A stretch of 64,000 nucleotides of DNA from Mycolicibacterium lutetiense (GCF_017876775.1 NZ_JAGIOP010000001.1:1054001-1118000); one strand, 5' to 3'. Positions 1-13,600 are shown, numbered from the stretch's first letter. Notes: a model not told the origin generated them from the letters alone. Translations and numbers: made by a program.

Positions 1-495
1 CTCGTAGGTGACCGTCTCCGTGGGCCCGGTGGTCCCCGTGGGAGGCGCGGTGGTCGGTGGCGGGATCGGCCGCGGTGCGCGCGAGGTCGTGGTGCTGGGC
101 CTCGGCGACGTGCTGAAGCCGGGCTGGGGCGTGATCGGTTGCGGCGCGACCACGGTCTCCTGGCTCGACCCGTTGGCGATCACCAATGCGATGACCATGC
201 CCAGGGCCACCAGGACCGCGACCGCGGCCAGAATCCACAGCCACAGCCGGGGTCGGTGGTCACCGGGTTCCGGCGGGGTGGGTGCGCCCGGTGGCTGACC
301 AGTGGCATTGGGGTCGTACCCGGGGGGAGGGTAGGGCGGCAGCTGCTGGGTGGGATTCGGTCCCGACGGTCCAGCCGGCGGCACCGCTTGGGGCACCGCC
401 GGGTACACGCCCTGATACGGCGGTTGGTTCGAGTACGCCGGATCTGGATAGTCCACGGGATAGTCGGACCCGTCGCGGCGTGGTGAATCGGTCAT
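1..495 (-). CDS. Proline-rich single-pass membrane protein (Rv2507-like), 3' end outside window
   Basis: The frame is open from an ATG at 495 to the window edge (165 codons), so the C-terminus is missing. The N-terminal ~80 residues are rich in Pro, Tyr and Gln (cytosolic, low complexity). A hydrophobic segment at about residues 84-108 follows, with Arg just before it, and then a Pro/Thr/Ser-rich external stalk. This layout, and its place beside the TetR and accD1/accA1 genes, match what I recall of M. tuberculosis Rv2507, annotated as a conserved proline-rich membrane protein. An MmpS3-like protein has a similar stalk and is an alternative, since the last residues (VTYE) would fit the start of an MmpS domain. 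It is divergent from the S9 peptidase gene. Function unknown. Confidence 0.75.
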   Translation of the reverse strand, partial: MTDSPRRDGSDYPVDYPDPAYSNQPPYQGVYPAVPQAVPPAGPSGPNPTQQLPPYPPPGYDPNATGQPPGAPTPPEPGDHRPRLWLWILAAVAVLVALGMVIALVIANGSSQETVVAPQPITPQPGFSTSPRPSTTTSRAPRPIPPPTTAPPTGTTGPTETVTYE

Positions 496-598
496 GCCCA
501 CCTCATGGCTGCGAGGGTACCTGTGCAGATGCTCAGTCCGCTGCGACCGAGGTCGTGGTGATCGAGCGGCGGTGAGGGATGCTGAAGAGGACGCGGAA

Positions 599-2476
599 GT
601 GACGGGAGGACGCGAGGTGGCCGCAGATCGGCACGTGCGGGTGAACTACGGCGCGTCGTTGTCACCGGATGCGACGGCATTTGCCCACTTGGTCGACGAT
701 GGTGGCTATCCGCGCGCGGTGCAGCGCTTCCTGCGTGGATGGCGGGCCAGTTCCTCGCGCGACGTCGAGCTGCCGGTGGCCGGGCCCGTGACGAAAGTCA
801 TCCATTCCGCCGACGGCCACTGGCTGGCCTGCCAGATCGCACCCGAAGGCGGGACCCGCAGCCAGATATGGGTGGTGACGACCGACCCCGACGATCGGGA
901 CGCGCGCCGGATCGACTACTGGCCGGCAGACGCGGAGGGCACTGCGGAACTGATCGGTTGGGACGGCACCCAGGTCGCGGCGATCCTCACCGGCGAGGAC
1001 GGCGTCGGCAGCTCGTGTCTGATCGATCCGGCCACCGGGGACACGGTTGTGCTCGACCGGCGCTCGGGCGGACGGCTGGTGGATGCGTGGGCGGGAGCCT
1101 CGCTCGTGCGGGTCGGTCCGCGTGGATACCAGGAACTCATCCTGCTGTGGGGACTCACCGAAATTGCGCTGCTGCCATCGGATCCCGGCTCGGTCACCGA
1201 TTTCGGTGTGATTCTCGACGATCACACCCCGCGCCGGCTCCGCAGCGGTTACGACGGTGAGACCACGCGGTATCAGCCGGCCGGCGCCTACGAGCCCGAC
1301 AGCGCCGAAGGTTTTGTGCGGGCGCTGATCCGCAGTGACAACGGTGCCGCCCACGCCCGGCTCCTGGAGGTCACGGTCACCGCGGAGGGGGTGACCTATC
1401 ACGTGGTCGCCGAGCGGGCCGGTTACGAGCTTGATGAATTCGTGGTCAGCGACGACCTGTCCACTGTCGCGTTGTTATGGAACATCGACGGCCGCAGCGA
1501 ATTGCAGATCCTGGAGTATGCCGACGAGACGCTGTCGGTGCCGATTCCGCTGCCCGGCCCGGTCGCCGGCGAGTTGAGCATCAGTGCGGGCGGCTCCATG
1601 GTGGCGGTGACCGTGCAGGGGCCGTCACTGCCGCGCACCGTCGAGCTGGTCGACCCACGCTCACTGGAGTGGGAGCGGATCGACCGGGAGCCCAGCAGCG
1701 GGCCCCTGACCTCGATGCCGACGCTGGAACGGATCACCGCGCGCGACGGTTTGGAGCTCACCGGGTGGCTGTACCGGCCGTCGGTCGAGGTGGTGGGCGC
1801 GGTGATGTTCCTGCACGGCGGCCCCGAGGGGCAGGCGCGGCCCGAATACAACGAGATATTCCCGGCCCTGCTGGATGCTGGTTTCGCGGTGTTGACGCCA
1901 AATGTGCGCGGTTCGGGTGGATTCGGTCGGGCGTTCGTGCACGCCGATGACAAGGAGTTGCGGTTCGCCGCGATCGACGACGTTGCCGATTGTGCGCAGT
2001 ATCTGGTTGACCGGGGCATTGCACCGGCCGATCGGTTGGCCTGTACCGGATGGTCGTACGGCGGTTATCTGACACAGGCCGCGCTGGCCTTCCATCCGCA
2101 CTTGTTCGTCGCCGGCATCAGCATCTGCGGGATGAGTGACCTGAACAGCTTCTACCACACCACCGAGCCATGGATCGCGGCAGCGTCCTATCCCGAGTAT
2201 GGGCATCCGGTGGCGGATCGTGATCTGCTGGAACGGCTTTCGCCGTTACCGAAGGCGGATGCCGTGATCGCCCCGCTGCTACTGGTCCACGGTGGAAACG
2301 ACACCAATGTGCTGCCCGATGAATCGCGTCAGATGTACGACGCGCTGGTGGAGCTCGGGCGCACCGTCGAACTGCTGATCTTCGACGATGACGGACACGA
2401 GATCGTCAAACGGGAGAACCGCGCGGTCCTGGTCGATGCCGCAACCCGTTGGCTGTCGAAGGCGTTCGGCGTCTAG
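599..2476 (+). CDS. S9-family (prolyl oligopeptidase-type) serine peptidase
   Basis: About 625 residues. The N-terminal ~390 residues are beta-rich, as in the propeller domain of this family, and the C-terminal ~230 form an alpha/beta-hydrolase domain. The oxyanion region is FLHGGPEG (around residue 406), the nucleophile Ser486 lies in GWSYGGY, and Asp568 (GGNDTN) and His600 (DDGHE) complete the triad. No signal peptide is seen, so it is probably cytosolic. I chose the GTG at 599 because GAAGAGGA sits 8 bases upstream; an in-frame GTG at 572 and an ATG at 494 are possible but have poorer leaders. Its stop codon shares CTAG with the stop of the convergent tetR gene. Substrate unknown: peptidase or acylaminoacyl hydrolase are both possible. 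Confidence 0.85.
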   Translation: MTGGREVAADRHVRVNYGASLSPDATAFAHLVDDGGYPRAVQRFLRGWRASSSRDVELPVAGPVTKVIHSADGHWLACQIAPEGGTRSQIWVVTTDPDDRDARRIDYWPADAEGTAELIGWDGTQVAAILTGEDGVGSSCLIDPATGDTVVLDRRSGGRLVDAWAGASLVRVGPRGYQELILLWGLTEIALLPSDPGSVTDFGVILDDHTPRRLRSGYDGETTRYQPAGAYEPDSAEGFVRALIRSDNGAAHARLLEVTVTAEGVTYHVVAERAGYELDEFVVSDDLSTVALLWNIDGRSELQILEYADETLSVPIPLPGPVAGELSISAGGSMVAVTVQGPSLPRTVELVDPRSLEWERIDREPSSGPLTSMPTLERITARDGLELTGWLYRPSVEVVGAVMFLHGGPEGQARPEYNEIFPALLDAGFAVLTPNVRGSGGFGRAFVHADDKELRFAAIDDVADCAQYLVDRGIAPADRLACTGWSYGGYLTQAALAFHPHLFVAGISICGMSDLNSFYHTTEPWIAAASYPEYGHPVADRDLLERLSPLPKADAVIAPLLLVHGGNDTNVLPDESRQMYDALVELGRTVELLIFDDDGHEIVKRENRAVLVDAATRWLSKAFGV

Positions 2477-3063
2477 GCCGTGAGTGCCGCCAGGGTCATG
2501 CGGCGCAGTACCGCGCGTGAATGCGTCTTGGGGACAGCGGGTCTCACGATGTGCGGGGTGGAGTTCAACAGCCCGAACGCGGCGTGTGCCATGACGCGCG
2601 CGTCGTCCTCGGTCAGGTCGGGATTGAGCCGCGTCAGTACCGCAACCCAGATCTCCACGTACTGCCGCTGGGACCGCCGCACCTGACGCTTGGCAGTGTC
2701 CGGCAGATGGGCCAGGTCGCGGTCTTGGATGCGGATCAGGTCGGGTTCGCCGAAGACGAAATCGAGGTGGAAGTCCACCAGGCCGTTCAGGGTGTCGGCG
2801 GGCGGGGCGCTCCGTGCGGTGACGGCCTGCGCGCCGGCGAGCAGGCGGGTGCTGACCCCGACGAGCAGTTCGACCAGGAGCGCCTCTTTGTTGGGGAAAT
2901 GCCGATAGATCGCCGGGGCGGAGATTCCGACCGCCGAGCAGATGTCCTCCAGGCGTACCGCGAGGTAACCGCGTTCGGCCACAAGCCGTTCGGCGGCAGC
3001 GATCAGCTGGGTGCGGCGGTCGGACTTGGCCTTGCTGCGGCGGGTGACGGCGCTGTCGGACAT
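2473..3063 (-). CDS. TetR-family regulator (Rv2506-like) of the leucine-catabolism operon
   Basis: A 196-residue protein with a basic N-terminus (RRSKAKSDRR) and a TetR helix-turn-helix at about residues 20-65 (VRLEDICSAVGISAPAIYRHFPNKEALL). The C-terminal all-alpha ligand domain contains DLIRIQDRDLAHLP. It is divergent from accD1, with an imperfect 16-bp inverted repeat pair filling the gap, so autoregulation and control of the acc operon are likely. It strongly resembles M. tuberculosis Rv2506, which sits in the same neighbourhood, though there scoB-scoA-fadD35 lie between it and accD1. The ligand is probably an acyl-CoA of the pathway (inference). Confidence 0.9.
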   Translation of the reverse strand: MSDSAVTRRSKAKSDRRTQLIAAAERLVAERGYLAVRLEDICSAVGISAPAIYRHFPNKEALLVELLVGVSTRLLAGAQAVTARSAPPADTLNGLVDFHLDFVFGEPDLIRIQDRDLAHLPDTAKRQVRRSQRQYVEIWVAVLTRLNPDLTEDDARVMAHAAFGLLNSTPHIVRPAVPKTHSRAVLRRMTLAALTA

Positions 3064-3089
3064 GGCGCCTCCGGGGGGTAGACAACTCG

Positions 3090-6696
<3,607 letters not shown>

Positions 6697-6700
<4 letters not shown>

Positions 6701-7860
6701 CGGACTTTCTGTCCACCGGCACCCTGCCGGACGAATACGCGCAACTGGCCAAGACGGTCCGGGATTTCGCCCAGAACGTGGTCGCCCCCGTCGCCGCCAA
6801 GCACGACGAAGAACATTCCTTCCCGTACGAGGTCGTCGCCGGCATGGCCGATATGGGCCTGTTCGGCCTGCCGTTCCCCGAGGAGTACGGCGGCATGGGT
6901 GGCGATTACTTCGCCCTGTGCCTGGCGCTGGAGGAACTCGGCAAGGTCGATCAGAGCGTGGCCATCACGCTGGAGGCCGGCGTGTCACTGGGCGCCATGC
7001 CGGTGTACCGCTTCGGCAACGATGCCCAGAAGGAAGAATGGCTGCCGCTGCTGGCCAGCGGCAAGGCGCTGGGTGCGTTCGGCCTGACCGAGGCCGGCGG
7101 CGGCAGCGACGCCGGGGCCACCAAGACCACCGCAAAGATGGACGACGGCCACTGGATCATTAATGGCTCCAAGCAGTTCATCACCAACTCCGGCACCGAC
7201 ATCACCAAGTTGGTCACCGTGACGGCCGTTACCGGTGAGCGCGAAGGCGGCAAGAAGGAGATCTCCTCAATCCTGGTGCCGGTGCCCATCCAGGGGTTCA
7301 CCGCAGAGCCCGCCTACAACAAGGTCGGCTGGAACGCTTCGGACACCCACCCGCTGAGCTTCGACGATGTGCGGGTGCCCGCCGAGAACCTGCTCGGTGA
7401 ACAGGGACGCGGCTACGCCAACTTCCTGCGCATCCTCGATGAGGGCCGCATCGCCATCGCGGCGCTGTCGGTCGGCGTCGCGCAAGGTTGCGTGGACGAA
7501 TGTGTCAAGTACGCCAAGGAACGTCAGGCCTTCGGTGCGGCCATCGGTACCTACCAGGCCATCGCCTTCAAGATCGCCCGGATGGAGGCGCGTGCCCATG
7601 CGGCCCGCGCGGCGTACTACGACGCCGCGGCACTGATGTTGTCGGGCAAGCCGTTCAAGAAAGCGGCATCGGTGGCCAAGCTGGTGTCCAGCGAGGCCGC
7701 GATGGACAACGCCCGCGACGCCACCCAGATCTTCGGCGGCTACGGGTTCATGAACGAATACCCGGTGGCACGTCATTACCGGGACAGCAAGATTCTCGAA
7801 ATCGGCGAAGGGACAACAGAAGTGCAGCTGATGCTGATCGCCCGGGAGGCGGGCCTGTGA
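6697..7860 (+). CDS. fadE19: Acyl-CoA dehydrogenase FadE19 (isovaleryl-CoA-type)
   Basis: A 387-residue FAD-dependent acyl-CoA dehydrogenase. It has the family signatures [15 protein letters not shown], the central [18 protein letters not shown], and the C-terminal [19 protein letters not shown] and [12 protein letters not shown]. It probably oxidises isovaleryl-CoA (or another short branched acyl-CoA) to 3-methylcrotonyl-CoA, the substrate of AccA1-AccD1 encoded just upstream. The ATG overlaps the accA1 stop (ATGA) and is preceded by AGGAG. The M. tuberculosis counterpart is Rv2500c. Substrate choice is inferred from context. Confidence 0.93.
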
Positions 7861-8357
7861 CTCGAGCCGAAGGGTCGAAGAAAGTCGTAGAGCAGCGCGG
7901 GCTGTGGTTCGAGGAGTTCGAGATCGGGGTGCGGTACCTGCACCGCCCCGGGCGCACCATCACCGAGGCCGACAACGTGCTGTTCACCACGCTGACGATG
8001 AACACCCAGGCGCTGCACCTGGACGCGGCGTTCTCCGATGCCCTGCCGCCGTTCAATGCCCGGTTGGTCAACTCGATGTTGACCCTGTCGACGCTCGTCG
8101 GTCTTTCGGTGGCGCAGCTGACCCAGGGCACCATCGTCGGCAACCTCGGATTCTCCGAGATCGCTTTCCCCAAGCCGCTTTTCCACGGTGACACGCTGTA
8201 CGCCGAAACCGAGATCACCGAGAAGCGGGCGTCCAAGAGCCGGCCGGGGGAGGGCATCGTGACCCTCGCCCATACCGGTCGCAACCAGCACGGTGACATC
8301 GTCGCCACGGCGTCGCGCAAGACCATGGTGCGGATGCGCCCCGCAGAGGAGGCCTAG
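7857..8357 (+). CDS. MaoC-like (R)-hydratase family protein (Rv2499c-like)
   Basis: A 166-residue hot-dog-fold protein. ITEADNVLFTTLTMNTQALHLDAAFSD resembles the MaoC hydratase active-site helix (D-x4-H type), and the C-terminal half contains FPKPLFHGDTLYAETEI. It probably hydrates an enoyl-CoA intermediate of the leucine pathway; the M. tuberculosis counterpart Rv2499c carries a vague oxidase-regulatory name. The GTG at 7857 overlaps the fadE19 stop by 4 bases, and its stop overlaps the citE GTG by one base, so it is translated within the coupled operon. Enzymatic activity not certain. Confidence 0.85.
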   Translation: MTRAEGSKKVVEQRGLWFEEFEIGVRYLHRPGRTITEADNVLFTTLTMNTQALHLDAAFSDALPPFNARLVNSMLTLSTLVGLSVAQLTQGTIVGNLGFSEIAFPKPLFHGDTLYAETEITEKRASKSRPGEGIVTLAHTGRNQHGDIVATASRKTMVRMRPAEEA

Positions 8358-9163
8358 TGGCACTCGGGAACAACGGGCCGGGTTGGTTGTTCTGTCCGGC
8401 CGATCGTCCTGAACGGTTCGAAAAGGCCGCGGCGGCAGCCGATGTGGTGATCCTCGATCTGGAGGACGGGTGCGCGGCCAAGGACCGACCGGCCGCCCGT
8501 CAGGCCCTGATCGACACCCGGCTGGACCCGGCCCGCACGGTGGTGCGGGTCAATCCGACCAACACCGCCGACCATGAGCTCGATCTCAAGGCGGTCGCCG
8601 CCACCGACTACACAACGGTGATGTTGGCCAAGTCCGAGCACGCCGATCAGGTAACGGCTTTGGCGCCACTGGATGTCGTGGTGCTGATCGAGACGCCGCT
8701 GGCCGCGCTGAACGTGGTCGAATTGGTACAGCCCGACAATGCGGTCGCGGTGATGTGGGGCGCCGAGGACCTGTTCGCCGTCACCGGCGGCACCGCCAAC
8801 CGCCGGCCTGACGGCTCGTACCGTGACGTCGCCCAGCACGTGCGTTCGCAGACCCTGTTGGCGGCCAAGGCCTACGGAAAGCTGGCGCTGGATTCGGTGT
8901 ACCTCGACATCGTGGATCTCGACGGCCTGCGGGCCGAATCCGATGACGCGGTCGCGGTCGGTTTCGATGCCAAGGTGGCGATCCACCCGACGCAGGTCGC
9001 CGTGATCCGCTCGGCCTATGCCCCGTCCGAGGAGCAGATCGCCTGGGCGCGGGCGGTACTCGACCGGGTGGCGGGAGAGCGTGGTGTTTTCCAGCACGAC
9101 GGCCTCATGGTCGACGCTCCGGTGCTGCGCCGCGCCGAGCGCATCGTCGCCCTGGCTCCCTAG
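8357..9163 (+). CDS. citE: CitE-like beta-hydroxyacyl-CoA lyase
   Basis: A 268-residue HpcH/HpaI-type TIM barrel: LFCPADRPERFEKA, DVVILDLEDG (metal/CoA site), VRVNPTNTAD, VLIETPLAALNV, MWGAEDLFAVTGG and AIHPTQVAVI. No citrate lyase alpha or gamma subunit is nearby, so it is a stand-alone lyase like M. tuberculosis Rv2498c, linked to cleavage of beta-hydroxyacyl-CoAs in leucine and itaconate breakdown. Here it would supply the last C-C cleavage after AccA1/D1 and hydration. Last gene of the coupled acc operon; a long hairpin follows its stop. Confidence 0.9.
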   Translation: MALGNNGPGWLFCPADRPERFEKAAAAADVVILDLEDGCAAKDRPAARQALIDTRLDPARTVVRVNPTNTADHELDLKAVAATDYTTVMLAKSEHADQVTALAPLDVVVLIETPLAALNVVELVQPDNAVAVMWGAEDLFAVTGGTANRRPDGSYRDVAQHVRSQTLLAAKAYGKLALDSVYLDIVDLDGLRAESDDAVAVGFDAKVAIHPTQVAVIRSAYAPSEEQIAWARAVLDRVAGERGVFQHDGLMVDAPVLRRAERIVALAP

Positions 9164-9466
9164 TCGCTACCGCGAGCAGACGCGTAGGTACCCGAAAACT
9201 ACTGATCTCGGGTACCGCAGCGTCTGCTCGCGCAGGGAAACCGACACGCCTGGAGGTCCGTCACCCACGATGAACACGGCCTTCTCGGTTCGGGCGCATA
9301 ATGGCGATATGCCCCAGTGCTGCGACGGGCCGAGCGGATCGTCTGACTAGCGCCCACCCAGGCATTAGTTGGAGGCCTCTCACCAGGGGTTTTGCGCGTA
9401 CCGCCGCCGCCCTGAGCACCTCATGGTCTGGCGGCGCAACATGCCGCCACCCGAGAAGGAGGCGGT
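9164..9466. other. Non-coding gap between citE and bkdA
   Basis: About 300 bases with no convincing ORF. It holds the hairpin at 9172-9231, a weak -10-like CATAAT at 9297-9302 without a clear -35, and a small stem (TGGCGGC/GCCGCCA, 9429-9449) that ends about ten bases before the GGAGG of bkdA. The small stem could influence bkdA translation, but that is inference. Confidence 0.6.
9172..9231. terminator. Long two-part hairpin after citE
   Basis: Perfect 12-bp arms GCGAGCAGACGC (9172-9183) and GCGTCTGCTCGC (9220-9231) enclose a 3x3 internal loop and a second perfect 9-bp stem GGTACCCGA/TCGGGTACC (9187-9195/9208-9216) with a 12-base loop. It begins 8 bases after the citE stop. No U-tract follows, so it may terminate, protect an mRNA end, or be a copy of a dispersed palindromic repeat. 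Confidence 0.5.
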
Positions 9467-10555
9467 ATGGCTGGGTTGTATGCGGCACCGAGTGTCGATC
9501 TGGAGCCGGTATGTCTGGTGGACGCAGACGGATCACCCACCGGCGAGACCCGCTACAGCCGCGATCTGCCTCACGAGACTTTGGCCTGGCTTTACGAGTC
9601 CATGGTCGTCACCCGCGATCTGGACACCGAATTCATCAACCTGCAACGCCAGGGTGAGCTGGCCTTGTACGCCTCGTGTCGTGGCCAGGAGGCGGCGCAG
9701 ATCGGGGCGACGGCCTGCCTGCGCAAGACCGACTGGCTGTTCCCGCAGTACCGGGAGATCGGCGCGTTTCTGCTGCGCGGGATCACCCCGGTCCAGATGG
9801 GCGCGGTATGGCGGGGCAAGTGGCATGGTGGCTTGGAGTTCACCAGCCGCTGCGTGGCCCCGATCGCGATTCCGATCGGCACCCACGGGTTGCATGCGGT
9901 CGGGGCGGCGATGGGCGCCCAACGTCTCGGCGAAGATTCGGTGACCGTCGCTTTTCTCGGTGACGGCGCGACCAGCGAGGGCGACGCGCACGAAGCGCTC
10001 AACCTGGCGTCGGTATTCACGGCTCCGTGTGTGTTCTTCGTGCAGAACAACCAGTGGGCGATCTCGGTGCCGGTCAGCCGACAACAGGCCGGCCCGTCGA
10101 TAGCGCACCGGGCCACCGGCTATGGCATGCCGGGCATCCGCGTCGACGGCAACGACGTGCTGGCCTGCTATGCGGTGATGGCCGAGGCGGCCGAACGGGC
10201 CCGGCTCGGCGCCGGTCCCACGCTCATCGAGGCCGTCACCTACCGGATCGGCCCCCACACCACCTCCGACGATCCCACCCGCTATCGGTCGGCCGGTGAG
10301 CTCGATGACTGGCTGGCCCGGGATCCGATCGCGCGCTACCGCACCTACCTCCAGACCATCGGTGTGCTCGACGACCGTCTGGACCAACGGGTGGCGGCGC
10401 GGTCACACCGGCTGCGCACCGAGTTGCGCGACGCCATCGTCGGGGCCGCCGATGCCGATCCGGCCGAGGTGTTCGACACCGTGTACGCCGAGATCACCCC
10501 GGATCTGGCACGCCAACGCGATCAGTTGTTGGCCGAACTGGCGAAGGAGGCGTGA
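9467..10555 (+). CDS. bkdA: Branched-chain 2-oxoacid dehydrogenase E1 alpha (BkdA)
   Basis: A 362-residue E1 alpha subunit. The thiamine diphosphate motif GDGATSEGDAHEALNLAS is followed after the usual spacing by NN (VFFVQNN), and HTTSDDPTRYR near residue 265 is the phosphorylation-loop region. With BkdB it decarboxylates branched 2-oxoacids from Val, Leu and Ile and acylates the lipoyl group of BkdC. ATG at 9467 with GGAGG upstream. M. tuberculosis counterpart Rv2497c (also called pdhA). First gene of bkdABC. Confidence 0.95.
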   Translation: MAGLYAAPSVDLEPVCLVDADGSPTGETRYSRDLPHETLAWLYESMVVTRDLDTEFINLQRQGELALYASCRGQEAAQIGATACLRKTDWLFPQYREIGAFLLRGITPVQMGAVWRGKWHGGLEFTSRCVAPIAIPIGTHGLHAVGAAMGAQRLGEDSVTVAFLGDGATSEGDAHEALNLASVFTAPCVFFVQNNQWAISVPVSRQQAGPSIAHRATGYGMPGIRVDGNDVLACYAVMAEAAERARLGAGPTLIEAVTYRIGPHTTSDDPTRYRSAGELDDWLARDPIARYRTYLQTIGVLDDRLDQRVAARSHRLRTELRDAIVGAADADPAEVFDTVYAEITPDLARQRDQLLAELAKEA

Positions 10556-10560
10556 GACCC

Positions 10561-11646
10561 ATGACTCAGATCATCGATCGTCCTGCCGCTCAGGGTGATT
10601 CGCCGGAGCCGTGGGAGCCTGCCCTGACTCCGCTCGGGATGCCCCCGTCGCCGGAATCCATGCCGATGGCCACCGAACTGACGATGGTCGCCGCCATCAA
10701 CCAGGCGCTGCGCGACGCAATGGCCGCCGATGAGCATGTGCTGGTGTTCGGCGAGGACGTGGCCACCCTCGGCGGAGTCTTTCGCGTCACCGAGGGACTG
10801 GCCGAAACCTTCGGTGCAGACCGGTGCTTCGACACTCCGCTGGCAGAGTCGGCAATCATCGGTATCTCCATCGGCCTGGCCATTCGCGGATTCATCCCGG
10901 TTCCGGAGATGCAGTTCGACGGATTCAGCTATCCGGCCTTCGACCAGATCGCCAGCCACCTGGCGAAGTACCATATGCGCACCCGCGGCGACGTGAACAT
11001 GCCGGTGACGGTGCGGATTCCGTCGTTCGGCGGTATCGGTGCGGTTGAGCATCACTCGGAGTCCACCGAGTCGTACTGGCTGCACACGGCCGGTCTCAAG
11101 GTGGTTGTGCCGTCGACCCCGTCGGACGCTTACTGGCTGCTGCGGTATGCGATCAGCAGCCCCGATCCGGTGATCTTCCTGGAGCCCAAGCGGCGCTACT
11201 GGGCCCGGGAACTTGTCGACACGAACGTGCCGGCACCCCCGATCGGCCGGGCCGCGGTGCGGCGCACCGGCACCGATGTCACGGTCATCACGTATGGCGG
11301 GCTGGTGGGTACCGCGCTCAATGCCGCGGACCTGGCCGCCGATCGGGGCTGGAGCCTCGAGGTCGTCGATCTGCGCTCGCTCAACCCGCTCGACTTCGAC
11401 ACCGTCGCGGCCTCGGTGCGCCGCACCGGGCGCGCCGTCGTGATGCACGAGGGGCCGCGGACCCTGGGCTTCGGGGCCGAAATCGCCGCCCGGATCTCCG
11501 AGGAGTGCTTCTACGAGCTGGAGGCACCCGTATTGCGCGCCACCGGTTTTGACACGCCGTACCCGCCGGCCCGACTGGAGAAGGCGTGGCTGCCCGGCGT
11601 CGACCGGTTGCTCGACTGCGTCGAGCGTGCGCTGGAACAGCCGTGA
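10561..11646 (+). CDS. bkdB: Branched-chain 2-oxoacid dehydrogenase E1 beta (BkdB)
   Basis: About 361 residues, transketolase-like E1 beta: [53 protein letters not shown] and [10 protein letters not shown], with a C-terminal transketolase domain. It forms the alpha2beta2 E1 with BkdA. I chose the ATG at 10561 over the in-frame GTG at 10552. The stop overlaps the bkdC GTG by 4 bases. Confidence 0.95.
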   Translation: MTQIIDRPAAQGDSPEPWEPALTPLGMPPSPESMPMATELTMVAAINQALRDAMAADEHVLVFGEDVATLGGVFRVTEGLAETFGADRCFDTPLAESAIIGISIGLAIRGFIPVPEMQFDGFSYPAFDQIASHLAKYHMRTRGDVNMPVTVRIPSFGGIGAVEHHSESTESYWLHTAGLKVVVPSTPSDAYWLLRYAISSPDPVIFLEPKRRYWARELVDTNVPAPPIGRAAVRRTGTDVTVITYGGLVGTALNAADLAADRGWSLEVVDLRSLNPLDFDTVAASVRRTGRAVVMHEGPRTLGFGAEIAARISEECFYELEAPVLRATGFDTPYPPARLEKAWLPGVDRLLDCVERALEQP

Positions 11647-12830
11647 ACCGGGAGTTCCTGGTCCCTGATCTCGGCGAGGGCCTGCAGGACGCCACCATCA
11701 CCAGTTGGAGTGTCGCGGTGGGCGACACGGTCGAGCTCAATCAGACGCTGTGCACCGTCGAGACCAACAAGGCCGAGGTCGAGATCCCCAGCCCGTTCGC
11801 CGGGCAGGTGCTCGAACTCGGCGGTGCCGCAGGGGATACCTTGACCGTCGGGGCGCTGCTGGTCCGGATCGACGCCACTGACCCGGTAGGCGTCCCAGCC
11901 GTTACCGCAAAAAACGGTGTGACACCACGTAAATCGGTACTTGTCGGATACGGTGCCGACGACACGATGGATGCCAGTAGACGGACGCCGACGCCCGGCA
12001 GTCCGCGGGCACGTGCCAAACCGCCGGTGCGGAAGCTGGCGGCCGACCTGCACGTGGACCTCGATGTGCTTGCCCCTGGATCCGGGCCCGAGGGAATCGT
12101 CACCCGCGACGACGTGCTTGCCGCCGCGGGCAGTTCGGAGATTCTCGATGTCGGCGGTGTTCAGGCGGCCATGGCGCGCCGGATGTCGCTGTCACACAAG
12201 GAAATCCCCGATGCGCACGCCCGTGTGGACATCGACTGCACCGCATTGTTGGCGCTGCGCGACCGAATGGGGGCCGCCGACGCGGAGTTGCCGGTCACGC
12301 CGTTCGTGCTGACGCTGCGGCTACTGGTCCTGGTGTTGGGAAGGCATCCGCTGCTGAACGCCACCTGGCTGGACACCGCGGAAGGCGCTCAGATTCACCG
12401 CCATCCGGCCGTACATCTCGGCTTCGGGGTGGCCGCACCGCGCGGCCTGTTGGTTCCCGTGGTCCGTGACGCGCAAGCGATGACGACGCGGCAGTTGGCC
12501 AAGGCGGTGGCGGGCCTGGCGGAGCAGGCCAGAGCAGGCACGCTCAGCCCGGCCGAACTGAGCGGATCGACGTTCACCGTGTCGAACTTCGGCGCTCTCG
12601 GACTGGACGACGGTGTGCCGGTGATCAACTATCCGGAGGCGGCGATTCTGGGCATGGGCTCGATCAAGCCGCGCCCGGTCGTGGTGGACGGGGCGGTGGT
12701 GGCCCGCCCGACCATGTCGTTGACCTGTGTCTTCGACCACCGTGTCGTCGACGGCGCACAGGCCGCCGCGTTCCTCGGTGACCTGCGCGCACGGCTCGAG
12801 GCGCCCGAGCTGGCCGTGCTCGACCTGTAG
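11643..12830 (+). CDS. bkdC: Branched-chain 2-oxoacid dehydrogenase E2 (BkdC)
   Basis: About 395 residues in the E2 order. The lipoyl domain has [12 protein letters not shown] with lipoyl-Lys43; a peripheral-subunit-binding domain lies near residues 118-160 ([20 protein letters not shown]); the catalytic acyltransferase domain ends with DHRVVDG (His366, Asp370). It accepts isobutyryl, isovaleryl and 2-methylbutyryl groups from E1 and passes them to CoA. GTG start overlapping the bkdB stop. E3 (lipoamide dehydrogenase) is not in this window and is presumably shared, as in M. tuberculosis. Confidence 0.95.
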   Translation: MNREFLVPDLGEGLQDATITSWSVAVGDTVELNQTLCTVETNKAEVEIPSPFAGQVLELGGAAGDTLTVGALLVRIDATDPVGVPAVTAKNGVTPRKSVLVGYGADDTMDASRRTPTPGSPRARAKPPVRKLAADLHVDLDVLAPGSGPEGIVTRDDVLAAAGSSEILDVGGVQAAMARRMSLSHKEIPDAHARVDIDCTALLALRDRMGAADAELPVTPFVLTLRLLVLVLGRHPLLNATWLDTAEGAQIHRHPAVHLGFGVAAPRGLLVPVVRDAQAMTTRQLAKAVAGLAEQARAGTLSPAELSGSTFTVSNFGALGLDDGVPVINYPEAAILGMGSIKPRPVVVDGAVVARPTMSLTCVFDHRVVDGAQAAAFLGDLRARLEAPELAVLDL

Positions 12831-12847
12831 GGGAGAGTTGTAGCCCG

Positions 12848-13600
12848 CTACTTGCGCTTGGCGGCAGCCAAACGCGCTGTGAATTCGGGGGATTCGATGG
12901 AGCGGGCCTGCGGACCGAGTTCGATGTCGACGGCGGCCCCATGTTGGTCGCTGTCGACCGTCCCCGGATTGGCGGTGGCCCGCATCGACGCCTTGGTGGC
13001 GATCACCACGTCACGAGGCGCGCCGGCCGGCCCGGCAGCGAGCATGCGAGCGGCCCCCACCGGATCCTCGTCGATCGACAGGGCCAGGCCATGGCGCACC
13101 GCGGATTCGGCGTCGAAGCGCATGCCGAACAACAACGCTGCCCGGGCCACCTGCGGGCCGACAGCGCGCTGCAGCATCCAGGTGGCACCGCCGCCGGGAT
13201 GGATGCCCAGCTTCTGGAACCGTGGATCGAACAGTGCGCCCGGGCCGGCGACCCGCACATCGGCGGCCAGCGCCAGGTTCAGGCCCGCACCGACGGCGGC
13301 GCCGTTGACCGCGGCGATCGTCGGAAGCGTGCAGTTCGCCACCGCCAGGAACCCGTCATAGATCTTGCGCAGTCCGTCCTCGGTGGCTTCGCCGAGAGCG
13401 GTCAGATCCGCGCCGGCGCAGAACGCCTTACCCGCGCCGGTGACGATCACGGCGTGCACGTCGGGGTTGGCCTCGGCGGCCTCGACTGCAGCGCGCAGGG
13501 CCGCCGACATCTCGAACGTCACCGCATTGCGGCGATCGGGATCGTTGACGGTGATGAGTGCGACGTGATCGTCGACGCTGACCAAAACGGAATCCGACAT
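12848..13600 (-). CDS. echA14: Enoyl-CoA hydratase/isomerase family protein (EchA14-like)
   Basis: A 250-residue crotonase: [14 protein letters not shown] and [21 protein letters not shown] form the oxyanion hole, and [15 protein letters not shown] carries the second active-site segment. In place of the usual catalytic Glu-Glu pair, the segment reads [11 protein letters not shown] and [11 protein letters not shown], so it may not be a classical hydratase. Convergent with bkdC (17-base gap). The name follows remembered similarity to M. tuberculosis EchA14; the substrate is unknown, though context suggests branched or short acyl-CoA. Confidence 0.8.
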   Translation of the reverse strand: MSDSVLVSVDDHVALITVNDPDRRNAVTFEMSAALRAAVEAAEANPDVHAVIVTGAGKAFCAGADLTALGEATEDGLRKIYDGFLAVANCTLPTIAAVNGAAVGAGLNLALAADVRVAGPGALFDPRFQKLGIHPGGGATWMLQRAVGPQVARAALLFGMRFDAESAVRHGLALSIDEDPVGAARMLAAGPAGAPRDVVIATKASMRATANPGTVDSDQHGAAVDIELGPQARSIESPEFTARLAAAKRK

